DNA of 6,485 nucleotides from an uncultured Ruminococcus sp. (GTDB lineage: Bacteria > Bacillota > Clostridia > UBA1212 > UBA1255), in contig CACZOW010000119.1 in assembly GCA_902782885.1 (NCBI GenBank), positions 1 through 6,485 on the forward strand, written 5' to 3'. Numbering within the stretch: the stretch's first letter is position 1; every line of letters starts with the position of its first letter. The position numbers were made by a program, and so were the translations under genes. Of the stretch, positions 1-6,447 are shown one piece after another. The notes under the pieces were generated by a model that saw nothing but the letters and a program-made list of their open reading frames with translations, did no database searches and was not told the DNA's origin.

Positions 1-100
1 AAGCGGACTTTGCCAGCACTAAAATGAGCGTGATAAGAGAGAGCAGCGCGGTCATCCCCGCAGCTGCGCACAGGATAATGATCAAAGTGTGGTCTGTCAT
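1..100 (-). CDS. Partial gene (5' end only): protein with N-terminal membrane anchor
   Basis: Reading the minus strand from the ATG at 100 gives 33 codons open to the window edge: MTDHTLIIILCAAAGMTALL and then SLITLILVLAKSA. The residues after the first four are almost all hydrophobic and end in Lys, as expected for one N-terminal membrane-spanning helix or uncleaved signal anchor. The ATG overlaps the stop of the upstream MutS-like gene (ATGA), so translation is probably coupled. A GGAG-type ribosome-binding site lies 8 bases upstream, inside that gene (109-114). The protein is cut off and cannot be identified. One candidate is an RmuC-type protein (N-terminal helix, coiled coil, nuclease-like domain), because RmuC has this kind of start and acts in DNA metabolism. 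That is a guess from the anchor and context only; any membrane-anchored protein would fit. Confidence 0.7.
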   Translation of the reverse strand, partial: MTDHTLIIILCAAAGMTALLSLITLILVLAKSA

Positions 101-1548
101 TGCATCGGCTCCAGTTTGCCCTCGGCCGTCATCTGCATGGCGGTGATGCGGTCGACTTCCATGAAGCGTTCGGCGAGCCGCGGCATGTGGGTGGTGGCGA
201 AGAAGGCAATATTATGCTGGGTCATTACGGAGAAAATATTGTACAGCGCGTCGGCTGCGTCGGCAAAACTCACCGTTTCAAACAGTTCGTTCAGCGCCAC
301 CAGCGCCCAGGGCGTCAGGCTGTCAATGATCTTGGCCATTGCCTGCGCCTCGGATTCGAAGCGCCGCAGCAGGTCGCGGTTGGGGTCGGACACGTCGGTG
401 AAGGATACGAAAATACCGCTGCGGATAGAAAGGGACGCATCTTTGCAGATCACCGGCAGGCCGCACTGGGCCAATATCTGAGCGGTGCATACGGCGCGGA
501 GCAGCGCGGTCTTGCCTACGCCGCCGGGGCCGGTGACAACGATACCGCTGCGCTCCGGCGTGAGCAATATGTCGTGCGGCACGGCGCCGCCTTCGCCGGA
601 GAGCACTTCCAGCGGATCCCGGAGCGCCAGGATCGACGTGACGCCGGACTCCGCGTCCGTTACCTGCGGGAACATATAGTGCGCGCCGGCGCCGGAGAGC
701 GCGCGGCAGAAGTCAAGGCAGAACCGGTAGAACCGCAGTTCGCTGTACAGCTCCTGAAACAGTCCGATCAGCGCTTCGCACGATTCGACCGTGTGGTCGC
801 CCAGCGCGTCCAGCGCGGCCAGCAGCATGGGCAGCAGTTCCTCCGCGGTGATGTGGGCGGAGAGACTGTCCGCGCCCGCGTCATCGTCATCCTGGGCATT
901 GCGGTCGGCATCGGAGGCGGTGTACAGCATATTGAGATTGACCGATTCCACGGTGAGGCTCTCATTGAGACCCAGCAGCAGTTCGGCGGTGTAGTCGGAA
1001 ATATCCGCTTCCAGCAGACGGGCGGCGCGGGGAACGTCGGAGAAGGCATGGGAGGCGTAAAGCTTTATGCAGGTCTCTTTGAATTCCAGCAGTCCTTCCG
1101 CGTACAGCGTGGAAGAGGCGAGGATATCTATAAGTTCCTTCAGGCGCTCGGAAAGCTTCAGGAAACTGCGCAGATTCAGTTTCAGCATCGCGAATTTGCC
1201 CTCGATGTCGGATAAGTTCGCGCCGTCTTCGGAGTGCAGTTCCGCAAACAGCAGCTTGCGGTCTTCCTGCCACGCTTTGCGGTATTCGCCGGCGCCGGCG
1301 GAGATCTGTTCCAGCCGGTCCAGCAGATCGCCGGAAGCGAGGAAGTCGCGGGCAATATCGCGCCGGTGCGATATGTTCTCGGGCCGGCACAGCGGCGCGC
1401 GCAGCACGCCGGAAGCGTAGGCGCGTTTTTCCGCGTCTGCTTCATCGGGGTAGACCAGCGCGGGCAGCCGCTCCAGCTGCAGATCCGCCGCGCCCAGTAT
1501 TTTGATCCGGTCATCCGGAATGAGTTCCAAAAGATTTATCGTTGACAT
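97..1548 (-). CDS. MutS-like ATPase, short form (second gene of pair)
   Basis: A 483-residue protein with the layout of a MutS core and ATPase but no N-terminal mismatch-recognition domain and no C-terminal Smr domain (classical MutS is about 850 residues, MutS2 about 780). Residues 47-70 (GVLRAPLCRPENISHRRDIA and on) resemble the start of MutS domain III, where a PL-x-P-x-x-I-x-x-R-x-D pattern is usual. Residues about 70-310 are predicted mostly helical (lever/clamp). Walker A is GPGGVGKT at 340-347 (K346). The Walker B position reads LVALNELFET with N420-E421, so the usual Asp is Asn while the catalytic Glu stays. H454 in FFATTHM matches the MutS switch His (FATHY in MutS). Spacings K346-N420 (74) and E421-H454 (33) are close to E. 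coli MutS as I recall it (K620, D693, E694, H728). The Ser-rich signature segment is not preserved. The start follows an AGGAGG site 10 bases upstream (1559-1564). It lies 36 bp after its paralogue and probably shares its transcript. MutS-family assignment is firm; mismatch repair function is doubtful. Confidence 0.88.
   Translation of the reverse strand: MSTINLLELIPDDRIKILGAADLQLERLPALVYPDEADAEKRAYASGVLRAPLCRPENISHRRDIARDFLASGDLLDRLEQISAGAGEYRKAWQEDRKLLFAELHSEDGANLSDIEGKFAMLKLNLRSFLKLSERLKELIDILASSTLYAEGLLEFKETCIKLYASHAFSDVPRAARLLEADISDYTAELLLGLNESLTVESVNLNMLYTASDADRNAQDDDDAGADSLSAHITAEELLPMLLAALDALGDHTVESCEALIGLFQELYSELRFYRFCLDFCRALSGAGAHYMFPQVTDAESGVTSILALRDPLEVLSGEGGAVPHDILLTPERSGIVVTGPGGVGKTALLRAVCTAQILAQCGLPVICKDASLSIRSGIFVSFTDVSDPNRDLLRRFESEAQAMAKIIDSLTPWALVALNELFETVSFADAADALYNIFSVMTQHNIAFFATTHMPRLAERFMEVDRITAMQMTAEGKLEPMQ
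109..114 (-). promoter_or_regulatory. Ribosome-binding site of the coupled downstream gene
   Basis: The minus strand reads CTGGAG here, 8 bases before the ATG at 100 and inside the 3' end of the MutS-like gene. It supports the ATGA overlap as a real start rather than a chance ATG. Confidence 0.55.
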
Positions 1549-1584
1549 ATGGATCCAGCCTCCTGCCGCAATACGCGGCGCACG

Positions 1585-3057
1585 TCAGAACTTGCGGTTG
1601 GTACGGAACCGGAGCAGCAGGTCGCTCTTGTCCAGTCCGTAGCGGGTGATGATATCCGTTGCCCGCGAATCGTCGCCGCGGTGGACCGTCTTGAAACGGA
1701 ACGTCCGTTTGCCGTCGCGGCCGGTGACAGCATCCAGAAGGGGAACGTTTTCCGGCACGATCTCCGATACGGTACCGGCAACGCCGCGCGTGCTGAATGT
1801 TCGCACCGCGCATATGCCGTGGGCGCCGCGGGCGGAAAATTCCACCAGTTTATCCACGCAGTCATTGAGTTCTTTCATGCTGCTCTCTTCCGAATCCGGC
1901 CACAGCACGAGCAGCAGAGAGTCGCGGAGTTCGTTGTCCGGGGGCAGCAGCTCGGGATCGTAGCCGTGAGAGCAAAGATAAATGCCGGATACGGGCATCA
2001 TGGAGCCCATTGCCGCCGGTACGGGCATTCCCAGCATAAAGAAGACGTGCGCAATGGCGATCGCCCGCAGGAACGAAGTTTTGCCGGTGCCGATCTGTCC
2101 GGCCATCAGCGACATGTAGTCTTTGCGGTGCAGGGTGAGGTTGTTCATCACCATGGTGCGGCCGAGGTTGTCCCGGCGCAGCAGGAGCAGCGATATGTCG
2201 CACAGATTGATCAGGTCGGTGGTGCGGCGGCTGGGACGCGGGTTGCACAGCGGCACGTTGTTCTTCTTAAGCATGCTTTGGAGCCGCGCCAGCCCCAGCA
2301 GATATTCGAGATGACCCGCGAACGCGGAGATGGAAGATGCCAGCGTCAGCAGCGCGTTCTCCTGCTTTTCGCAGAAGGCGGCAATGGACGAGAACAGCTC
2401 CGGCCGCAGCGCTTTGAGTTCTTCGGACAATGCCCCGGGCAGCTCCGCCACTCCGGAATGGGCGCCCTGTTTGTGCTCGGGCACTTTTCCGGTCAATTCC
2501 AGTTCGCAGCCGTATATTTTGCCGCCGCTCGATGAAAATCTCAGCTTGATCAGCGGCAGCGAACTCAGCTCCCGGCGGATATATGTCATGCGTTTGCTGA
2601 TCTCCGCCAGCTCTTTTGAGTATCTTTGCGGAAACTCATGCAGCGCGCGCAATTCGGCGGCGATCGTGTCCGGGTTGTTGTCGAACTTGCGGGCGGCAAC
2701 AGTGTCGCATGCCTCCAGCAGTTCTTTCGCTATCTGCAAAAGCCCCAGCGTCTTTTCCTGTGCCGCACCGAGTTTCTGATACGCCTTGAGTGTGCGCCCG
2801 AGTCCAAATAATTTCTTGAAAACGTCATTGTAATAATCGAAATTATCCGGGTCGCTCACACCGGCGATCAGCAGCCTCGCTTCGCCGAGCCGCGCGTTAA
2901 ATTCGGCGTCCCCGCTTCTGGACGCGGCGGCGCTCTCTTCAAATTCCAGATACATCTGAGCGGCAGTCTGACCGGCGGCAACTTCCCCCAGGCACTCAGT
3001 CATCAGCGCCTGCAGTCCGGTGTCGCGCAAGCAGTTCATGAACAATTCCTTTTTCAT
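1585..3057 (-). CDS. MutS-like ATPase, degenerate short form (first gene of pair)
   Basis: A 490-residue protein (from the ATG at 3057) with a long helical N-terminal region and a MutS-type P-loop domain at the C-terminus. Walker A is GQIGTGKTSFLRA at 320-332 (K326). After it, GMPVPAAMGSMMPVSGIYLC matches the MutS stretch that normally reads G-x-x-VPA, followed by an I-x-x-IF segment. Beyond that it departs from the family: the signature loop is about 12 residues short, the Walker B position reads LLLVLWPDSEES (D388, E390/E391) instead of LVLMDE-GRGT, and the switch His is replaced by R419 (CAVRTF). It probably binds nucleotide but may hydrolyse it poorly; a heterodimer with the neighbouring MutS-like protein is a natural reading (inference). 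There is no mismatch-recognition or Smr domain. The start at 3057 has an AAAGGAG site 10 bases upstream. ATG 3039 also has an AAGGA site 7 bases upstream and would remove six residues. The ATG at 3129 lies in the promoter -35 and is unlikely. Confidence 0.82.
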   Translation of the reverse strand: MKKELFMNCLRDTGLQALMTECLGEVAAGQTAAQMYLEFEESAAASRSGDAEFNARLGEARLLIAGVSDPDNFDYYNDVFKKLFGLGRTLKAYQKLGAAQEKTLGLLQIAKELLEACDTVAARKFDNNPDTIAAELRALHEFPQRYSKELAEISKRMTYIRRELSSLPLIKLRFSSSGGKIYGCELELTGKVPEHKQGAHSGVAELPGALSEELKALRPELFSSIAAFCEKQENALLTLASSISAFAGHLEYLLGLARLQSMLKKNNVPLCNPRPSRRTTDLINLCDISLLLLRRDNLGRTMVMNNLTLHRKDYMSLMAGQIGTGKTSFLRAIAIAHVFFMLGMPVPAAMGSMMPVSGIYLCSHGYDPELLPPDNELRDSLLLVLWPDSEESSMKELNDCVDKLVEFSARGAHGICAVRTFSTRGVAGTVSEIVPENVPLLDAVTGRDGKRTFRFKTVHRGDDSRATDIITRYGLDKSDLLLRFRTNRKF

Positions 3058-3067
3058 TGCCGGCGTG

Positions 3068-3074
3068 CTCCTTT
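3068..3074 (-). promoter_or_regulatory. Ribosome-binding site of the first MutS-like gene
   Basis: The minus strand reads AAAGGAG, 10 bases before the ATG at 3057. It decides the start against the longer open frame beginning at 3129, which has its ATG in the promoter. A weaker AAGGA site serving ATG 3039 lies just inside the gene. Confidence 0.65.
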
Positions 3075-3100
3075 CCCGCAATAAAAGCGGTCTTTCGGAT

Positions 3101-3129
3101 AGTATACTCCCGCGCGCGCGAAAATTCAA
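3101..3129 (-). promoter_or_regulatory. Sigma-A-like promoter of the MutS-like operon
   Basis: On the minus strand, TTGAAT (3129-3124) and TATACT (3106-3101) are separated by exactly 17 bases. Matches to TTGACA/TATAAT are 4/6 and 5/6. Transcription would start near 3094, giving a leader of about 37 bases that contains the ribosome-binding site. The spacer holds a (CG)5 tract at 3111-3120. Confidence 0.62.
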
Positions 3130-3149
3130 TACACGGAAGACTCCTTAGT

Positions 3150-3180
3150 GCCTGGGTGAATGAGCCTCATTTACCCAGGC
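3150..3180. promoter_or_regulatory. 31-bp palindrome between divergent promoters (candidate operator)
   Basis: Left arm GCCTGGGTGAATGA (3150-3163), loop GCC, right arm TCATTTACCCAGGC (3167-3180). Thirteen of 14 positions are complementary and the other is a G/T wobble in plus-strand RNA. No T-run follows on either strand, so an intrinsic terminator is unlikely. The centre (3165) is midway between the two -35 elements: 20 bp from one and 19 bp from the other, and about 70 bp from each predicted transcription start. This suggests a two-fold symmetric binding site for a dimeric regulator of both transcription units. The regulator is unknown. Confidence 0.55.
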
Positions 3181-3199
3181 CCAAAAGCTTGAATTGTGC

Positions 3200-3228
3200 T
3201 TGTAAAACCGCTCCGGATAAGGTACAAT
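3200..3228 (+). promoter_or_regulatory. Sigma-A-like promoter of the GH78-type gene
   Basis: TTGTAA (3200-3205) and TACAAT (3223-3228) are separated by 17 bases, with 4/6 and 5/6 matches to consensus. A start near 3235 gives a leader of about 44 bases with the ribosome-binding site at its end. Confidence 0.6.
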
Positions 3229-3263
3229 TTCCATATCAGAAGGCAATAATACTTGACGCGATC

Positions 3264-3270
3264 GGGAGGA
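3264..3270 (+). promoter_or_regulatory. Ribosome-binding site fixing the GH78-type gene start
   Basis: GGGAGGA lies 8 bases before the ATG at 3279. The reading frame is open back to a TTG at 3057, but that extension would run through both promoters and the palindrome, so 3279 is the start. Confidence 0.75.
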
Positions 3271-3278
3271 CCAGAATT

Positions 3279-5423
3279 ATGCTTAGCAAACGCGAGAGAT
3301 TTGAAAAAGCGGTGCCGGTATGGGCACAGGGCAGAAACAGAGAAATGAACCTGAGTCTGGTGTTTACATTGCCGGTGGGATTCAGGCAGGGGAGAAAGTA
3401 CGGATTGACCCTGGCGGCATCATCGGCATATATGGCATTTTGCGGAGACGAATTCGTTTCGACGGGGCCGGCAAGGTGCGGGCGCGGGTATTACCGTGTT
3501 GACCGTCTGGATCTGGGCACGCCGGAACGCGACGCTGACGGAGAAGTGCGGATCATCGTTGCCGGATATAACGTGAATTCCTTCCAGTACCTGGATATGC
3601 CCGCGTTTCTGTGCGCGGAAGTGACGGAAGACGGAAAAGTGATCGGCTGCACCGGCGCTGATTCCGCGGCTCCGGGGACCGCGCGGTTCGAGGCGTCGGT
3701 GTACACGCAGCGGATACAGAAGATACAGCGGTACTCCTTCCAGCGGGCGTTTGCGGAGGCGTACGATATGCGCCGACTGCCCGGAACGGGGGATCGGGTG
3801 AAACTGACAGAGACCGAAGCGGGTGTTTTTCTGGAGCGCGGTGTGCCGGCGGCGGATTTCAGCATTGAAGCGCCGGAATGGATCACCTGCCGCGGCGCGG
3901 CGCACTACCGCCCGATCGCGGCGGATCAGCGCATAAAGAACCGCGTGATCAACGAGCCCCGAAACGATTTCAAATGTTTTCCGCTGGACGAACTGGAAGT
4001 ATGCACCGCCTGGGAAGCGCAGGGCTTTGAATATACGGTCTCCGAGCCGGGCATTGAGCCTTTCGCGCCTACAGCGGTGGCGAAAGACAGCTTCGTGCTG
4101 ATCGACATGGGCCGGGAATTCACCGGTATGATCGGGCTGGAATGCGAAACGGATTCACTGGTCGACGTGTATGTGCTTGAATCCGAGACACTGACCGGCG
4201 GCAGGCCGGACGGCGTTGACTTCTACCGCCTGGGCGACTCGGACCTGATCAAATGGACGCTCCCCGCGGGCAGACACAGCCTGCTCACTTTTGAACCGTA
4301 TTCGTTCCGATACGCAAAGCTCGCGGTACGCGGCGGCAGCCTTAAACTGAACAAGTTCTACGTACGCCGCTACAGCTACGGGAAGATCGCGAAAACGTTG
4401 TCCCCGGATACCGATCCGGAACTCAGGCAGATCTTTGACGCCGCGGTGGAGACATTCCGGCAGAACGCGGTGGATATTTTTATGGATTGTCCGTCCCGGG
4501 AACGCGCGGGCTGGCTGTGCGACAGCTATTTCACCTCCCGCACCGAAAAGTGCCTGACCGGCGGATCGCGGATCGAACGCAATTTCCTGGAGAACTTCCT
4601 GCTCCCGGATCACTTCGAATTCATACCCGAGGGCATGCTGCCCATGTGCTATCCCTCCGACCACAACGACGGCGTATTCATCCCCACGTGGGCGATGTGG
4701 TTCGTGGTGGAGCTGGGCGAGTATTTCGAGCGTACCGGCGACCGGGAACTGGTGGATTTCGCCCGCGCGCGGGTGGACGGCCTGATCAGGTATTTCGAGG
4801 GCTTCGAGAATGAATTCGGGCTGCTGGAGAAGCTGCAGTCGTGGGTGTTCATCGAGTGGTCGCATTCCAACGACCTGGTACAGGACGTGAACTTCCCGCT
4901 GAATTTCCTGTACGCCCGCATGCTGCGCACCGCGGCGGATCTGTACGGGGACAACGCGCTGCTGGTAAAGGCGGAAAACCTGCTCCGCACGGCGTCGGCA
5001 ATGTCTTTCACGGGCCGCTTCTTCTGCGACAACGCGTACCGGCGCGGCGACCGTCTGGTGCTCAGCGGCGAGTGCACGGAAAGCTGTCAGTATTACGCGT
5101 TCTACTTCGGCGCCGCCGACGAGACCACGCATCCGGACCTTTACAATATTCTGGTCAACGAATTCGGCCCCGACCGCGAAGCCGCCGGCACGTACAAAGA
5201 GATCGCGCCGGCCAACGCGTTCATCGGCAATTACCTCCGCCTCGACTGGCTGATGCGTCAGGGCCTCTATGACAAGGTGCGGGACAATATCCGCGGCTAT
5301 TTCGGCGAGATGGCCCGCAAGACGGGCACGCTGTGGGAGCTGATGCGTTCCGTTGCCAGCTGCAACCACGGATTTGCGTCCCACGTCGCCGTCTGGCTGG
5401 CGGATATGGACGCCGCGCGCTGA
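3279..5423 (+). CDS. GH78-type glycoside hydrolase (alpha-L-rhamnosidase-like), cytoplasmic
   Basis: A 714-residue protein that probably removes terminal alpha-L-rhamnose, or a related sugar, from oligosaccharides or glycosides. Residues 1 to about 265 are probably beta-sandwich accessory regions. About 270-365 match the beta domain before the GH78 barrel (D276 in IDMGREFTG; FRYAKLAV from 343). From about 385 an (alpha/alpha)6 barrel begins. The GH78 motif is DCPSRERAGWLCD at 403-415: D403, E408 and D415 align with D567, E572 and D579 of Bacillus RhaB (numbers recalled). W522-W527 (WVFIEW) resembles the F-x-D-W segment of the family. E687 in GTLWE fits the second catalytic Glu, followed by SCNH (694-697). 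The protein ends 27 residues after E687, so the usual C-terminal beta-sandwich domain of about 100 residues is absent. There is no signal peptide, so it should act on imported substrates. No transporter is in view. Fold assignment is firm; rhamnose specificity is an inference. Confidence 0.85.
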   Translation: MLSKRERFEKAVPVWAQGRNREMNLSLVFTLPVGFRQGRKYGLTLAASSAYMAFCGDEFVSTGPARCGRGYYRVDRLDLGTPERDADGEVRIIVAGYNVNSFQYLDMPAFLCAEVTEDGKVIGCTGADSAAPGTARFEASVYTQRIQKIQRYSFQRAFAEAYDMRRLPGTGDRVKLTETEAGVFLERGVPAADFSIEAPEWITCRGAAHYRPIAADQRIKNRVINEPRNDFKCFPLDELEVCTAWEAQGFEYTVSEPGIEPFAPTAVAKDSFVLIDMGREFTGMIGLECETDSLVDVYVLESETLTGGRPDGVDFYRLGDSDLIKWTLPAGRHSLLTFEPYSFRYAKLAVRGGSLKLNKFYVRRYSYGKIAKTLSPDTDPELRQIFDAAVETFRQNAVDIFMDCPSRERAGWLCDSYFTSRTEKCLTGGSRIERNFLENFLLPDHFEFIPEGMLPMCYPSDHNDGVFIPTWAMWFVVELGEYFERTGDRELVDFARARVDGLIRYFEGFENEFGLLEKLQSWVFIEWSHSNDLVQDVNFPLNFLYARMLRTAADLYGDNALLVKAENLLRTASAMSFTGRFFCDNAYRRGDRLVLSGECTESCQYYAFYFGAADETTHPDLYNILVNEFGPDREAAGTYKEIAPANAFIGNYLRLDWLMRQGLYDKVRDNIRGYFGEMARKTGTLWELMRSVASCNHGFASHVAVWLADMDAAR

Positions 5424-5477
5424 GCGCGGGGGAGAGGCAGAAACGGAGCGCTGAACGGGAGGCGCCCGACGGAGCCG

Positions 5478-5501
5478 GAGGCGGGCAGCGCTGCCCGCCT
5501 C
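5478..5501 (+). terminator. Hairpin downstream of the GH78-type gene
   Basis: A perfect palindrome, GAGGCGGGCAGC followed by its exact complement, lies 54 bases after the stop and is followed by AATTTATAA. Stem stability is high but the T-tract is weak, so it may act together with the next hairpin. Confidence 0.5.
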
Positions 5502-5510
5502 AATTTATAA

Positions 5511-5558
5511 AGTCACCGGGTAAATACGCAGACGCTCCCGGTGACTGTTTTAGCTTTT
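5511..5558. terminator. Probable bidirectional intrinsic terminator between convergent genes
   Basis: A 10-bp stem, AGTCACCGGG (5511-5520) and CCCGGTGACT (5537-5546), encloses a 16-base loop. On the plus strand it is followed by GTTTTAGCTTTT. On the minus strand it is followed by TTATAAATT. It lies between the ends of the GH78-type gene (5423) and the Spo0A-like gene (5591) and would serve both. Confidence 0.62.
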
Positions 5559-5590
5559 GTAAATTGCGCCTGCCGCTTGGGGCCGGGCTG

Positions 5591-6358
5591 TCAATGCTTT
5601 TCAATTATGTCGGCCAGCGCGCAGATGAATTTGCTGTTGCTCGGCAGTTCTTTAAATTCCGGAAACAGGCGGCGCCAGCCCCGGCTGTTGTACGCGGCAG
5701 GGAGCAGAAATCGTATCGCGCGTTCTACCGAGCGGGGGCTTTTATTGTACTTTGCACCGATACTGGGGTATACGGTTTTAGTCATTGTGCGCTGTTCGCG
5801 CGAAAGCAGCACCAGCTGTACCGCGTCGATCAGATATCGGTAGCCTATGTAGCAGGACGGTATCTCCAGCCGGTTCAGAAGCGCTTTTATGCTTTCGGCG
5901 GCGCTGCCATCGCCGTCTTTGACACAGCCGGCGTTGTCGGGCGCGTCCCACAGACCGTTTTCATTGTCTCCCCAGAGTTCTTCAAGATCCAGCGCGATGC
6001 GGTCGGGCCGCGACGGGCGGATGAATCCGAGCATGATATTGGCGTCGCTGAACCTGCGCATGGCATATTCCGATACCTTCGGCGAAATGATCACCACGTT
6101 GGACAACAGCCTTCGCTTGCTGTTCCGGCGGCAGCGTACGATCTCCTCAATCTGTTCGGTAAATCTGCGCTCGTCCCTCGCCGCCTCCAGCAGCAGGTGG
6201 GTGCATCTGAGTTCCGCCGCGGCCCTCAGCGCGGCCGAGAGGTCGTGCGTGAAATCGCCGACCGTAAATGCCCCTGATTTCTGGATCTCATTTTTTAATC
6301 TTGCTCTGTCGGACTCTAATGAATAATCTGAGTTGGTAACGAAAATTACCAGTTTCAT
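5591..6358 (-). CDS. Spo0A-like transcription regulator with degenerate receiver domain
   Basis: A 255-residue protein with the Spo0A layout. Residues 152-250 match the Spo0A DNA-binding domain: YIGYRYLIDAV (170-180), VYPSIGAKYN (196-205), SVERAIRF (210-217, recognition helix; VERAIRH in Bacillus Spo0A) and SNSKFICALAD (240-250; TNSEFIAMVAD). Residues 1-115 have a receiver-like pattern but without the usual chemistry. The acidic pair after the first strand is replaced by VTNS (7-10), the acceptor Asp by E58 (LLLEA), the Thr/Ser is S92, and the conserved Lys is R114 (FIRP; LKP in Spo0A). Phosphorylation is therefore unlikely; E58 could mimic the active state or the domain could sense something else. 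An acidic linker (about 130-151) joins the halves. This is not the genuine Spo0A. The start at 6358 has an AAAGGAGG site 8 bases upstream; the frame extends to an ATG at 6460, but that ATG precedes the promoter. It appears monocistronic. Confidence 0.88.
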   Translation of the reverse strand: MKLVIFVTNSDYSLESDRARLKNEIQKSGAFTVGDFTHDLSAALRAAAELRCTHLLLEAARDERRFTEQIEEIVRCRRNSKRRLLSNVVIISPKVSEYAMRRFSDANIMLGFIRPSRPDRIALDLEELWGDNENGLWDAPDNAGCVKDGDGSAAESIKALLNRLEIPSCYIGYRYLIDAVQLVLLSREQRTMTKTVYPSIGAKYNKSPRSVERAIRFLLPAAYNSRGWRRLFPEFKELPSNSKFICALADIIEKH

Positions 6359-6366
6359 TAAAAAAA

Positions 6367-6374
6367 CCTCCTTT
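6367..6374 (-). promoter_or_regulatory. Ribosome-binding site of the Spo0A-like gene
   Basis: The minus strand reads AAAGGAGG, 8 bases before the ATG at 6358. It decides the start against ATG 6460, which would add 34 residues with no family similarity. Confidence 0.8.
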
Positions 6375-6418
6375 TGAAAAACCGGCAGCGTCTGCGTCAA
6401 TAGACGTTCATCGCCGTT

Positions 6419-6447
6419 ATTGTACATCTTTGCCCGGCGTTTGACAA
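6419..6447 (-). promoter_or_regulatory. Sigma-A-like promoter of the Spo0A-like gene
   Basis: On the minus strand, TTGTCA (6447-6442) and TACAAT (6424-6419) are separated by 17 bases, with 5/6 matches each to consensus. Transcription would start near 6412, giving a leader of about 54 bases. It is the best promoter match in the window. Confidence 0.72.

Noticed and set aside
100..1215. Long open frame on the plus strand (371 codons) opposite the second MutS-like gene
   Set aside because: It lies antisense to a gene with clear Walker A, Walker B and switch motifs, has no recognisable domain, and its composition (rich in Gly, Arg, Gln, Val) is typical of a shadow frame in GC-rich DNA.
1549..2535. 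328-codon open frame on the plus strand opposite the first MutS-like gene
   Set aside because: It is antisense to a P-loop protein gene with promoter and ribosome-binding site; its product is His/Gln/Arg-rich with no domain.
2678..2687. 0A-box-like GTTGTCGAAC
   Set aside because: It lies deep inside the coding sequence of the first MutS-like gene with no promoter nearby; a match of this length is expected by chance.
3150..3180. Intrinsic terminator interpretation of the palindrome
   Set aside because: No T-rich tract follows the stem on either strand, and it lies upstream of both promoters rather than after a gene.
3201..3216. Catabolite-responsive element (cre) near the GH78-type promoter
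   Set aside because: TGTAAAACCGCT begins like a cre, but the central CG is out of register with the consensus and the right half is missing.
3057..3278. N-terminal extension of the GH78-type protein from a TTG at 3057
   Set aside because: It would cross both promoters and the palindrome. The ATG at 3279 has a good ribosome-binding site and begins where the plausible protein begins.
4155..5384. 409-codon open frame on the minus strand inside the GH78-type gene
   Set aside because: The plus strand encodes the conserved GH78 motifs here. The antisense product has no recognisable features and no credible ribosome-binding site was seen.
5333..6277. 314-codon plus-strand open frame spanning the end of the GH78-type gene, the terminators and the Spo0A-like gene
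   Set aside because: It would read through two hairpins and lie antisense to the Spo0A DNA-binding domain.
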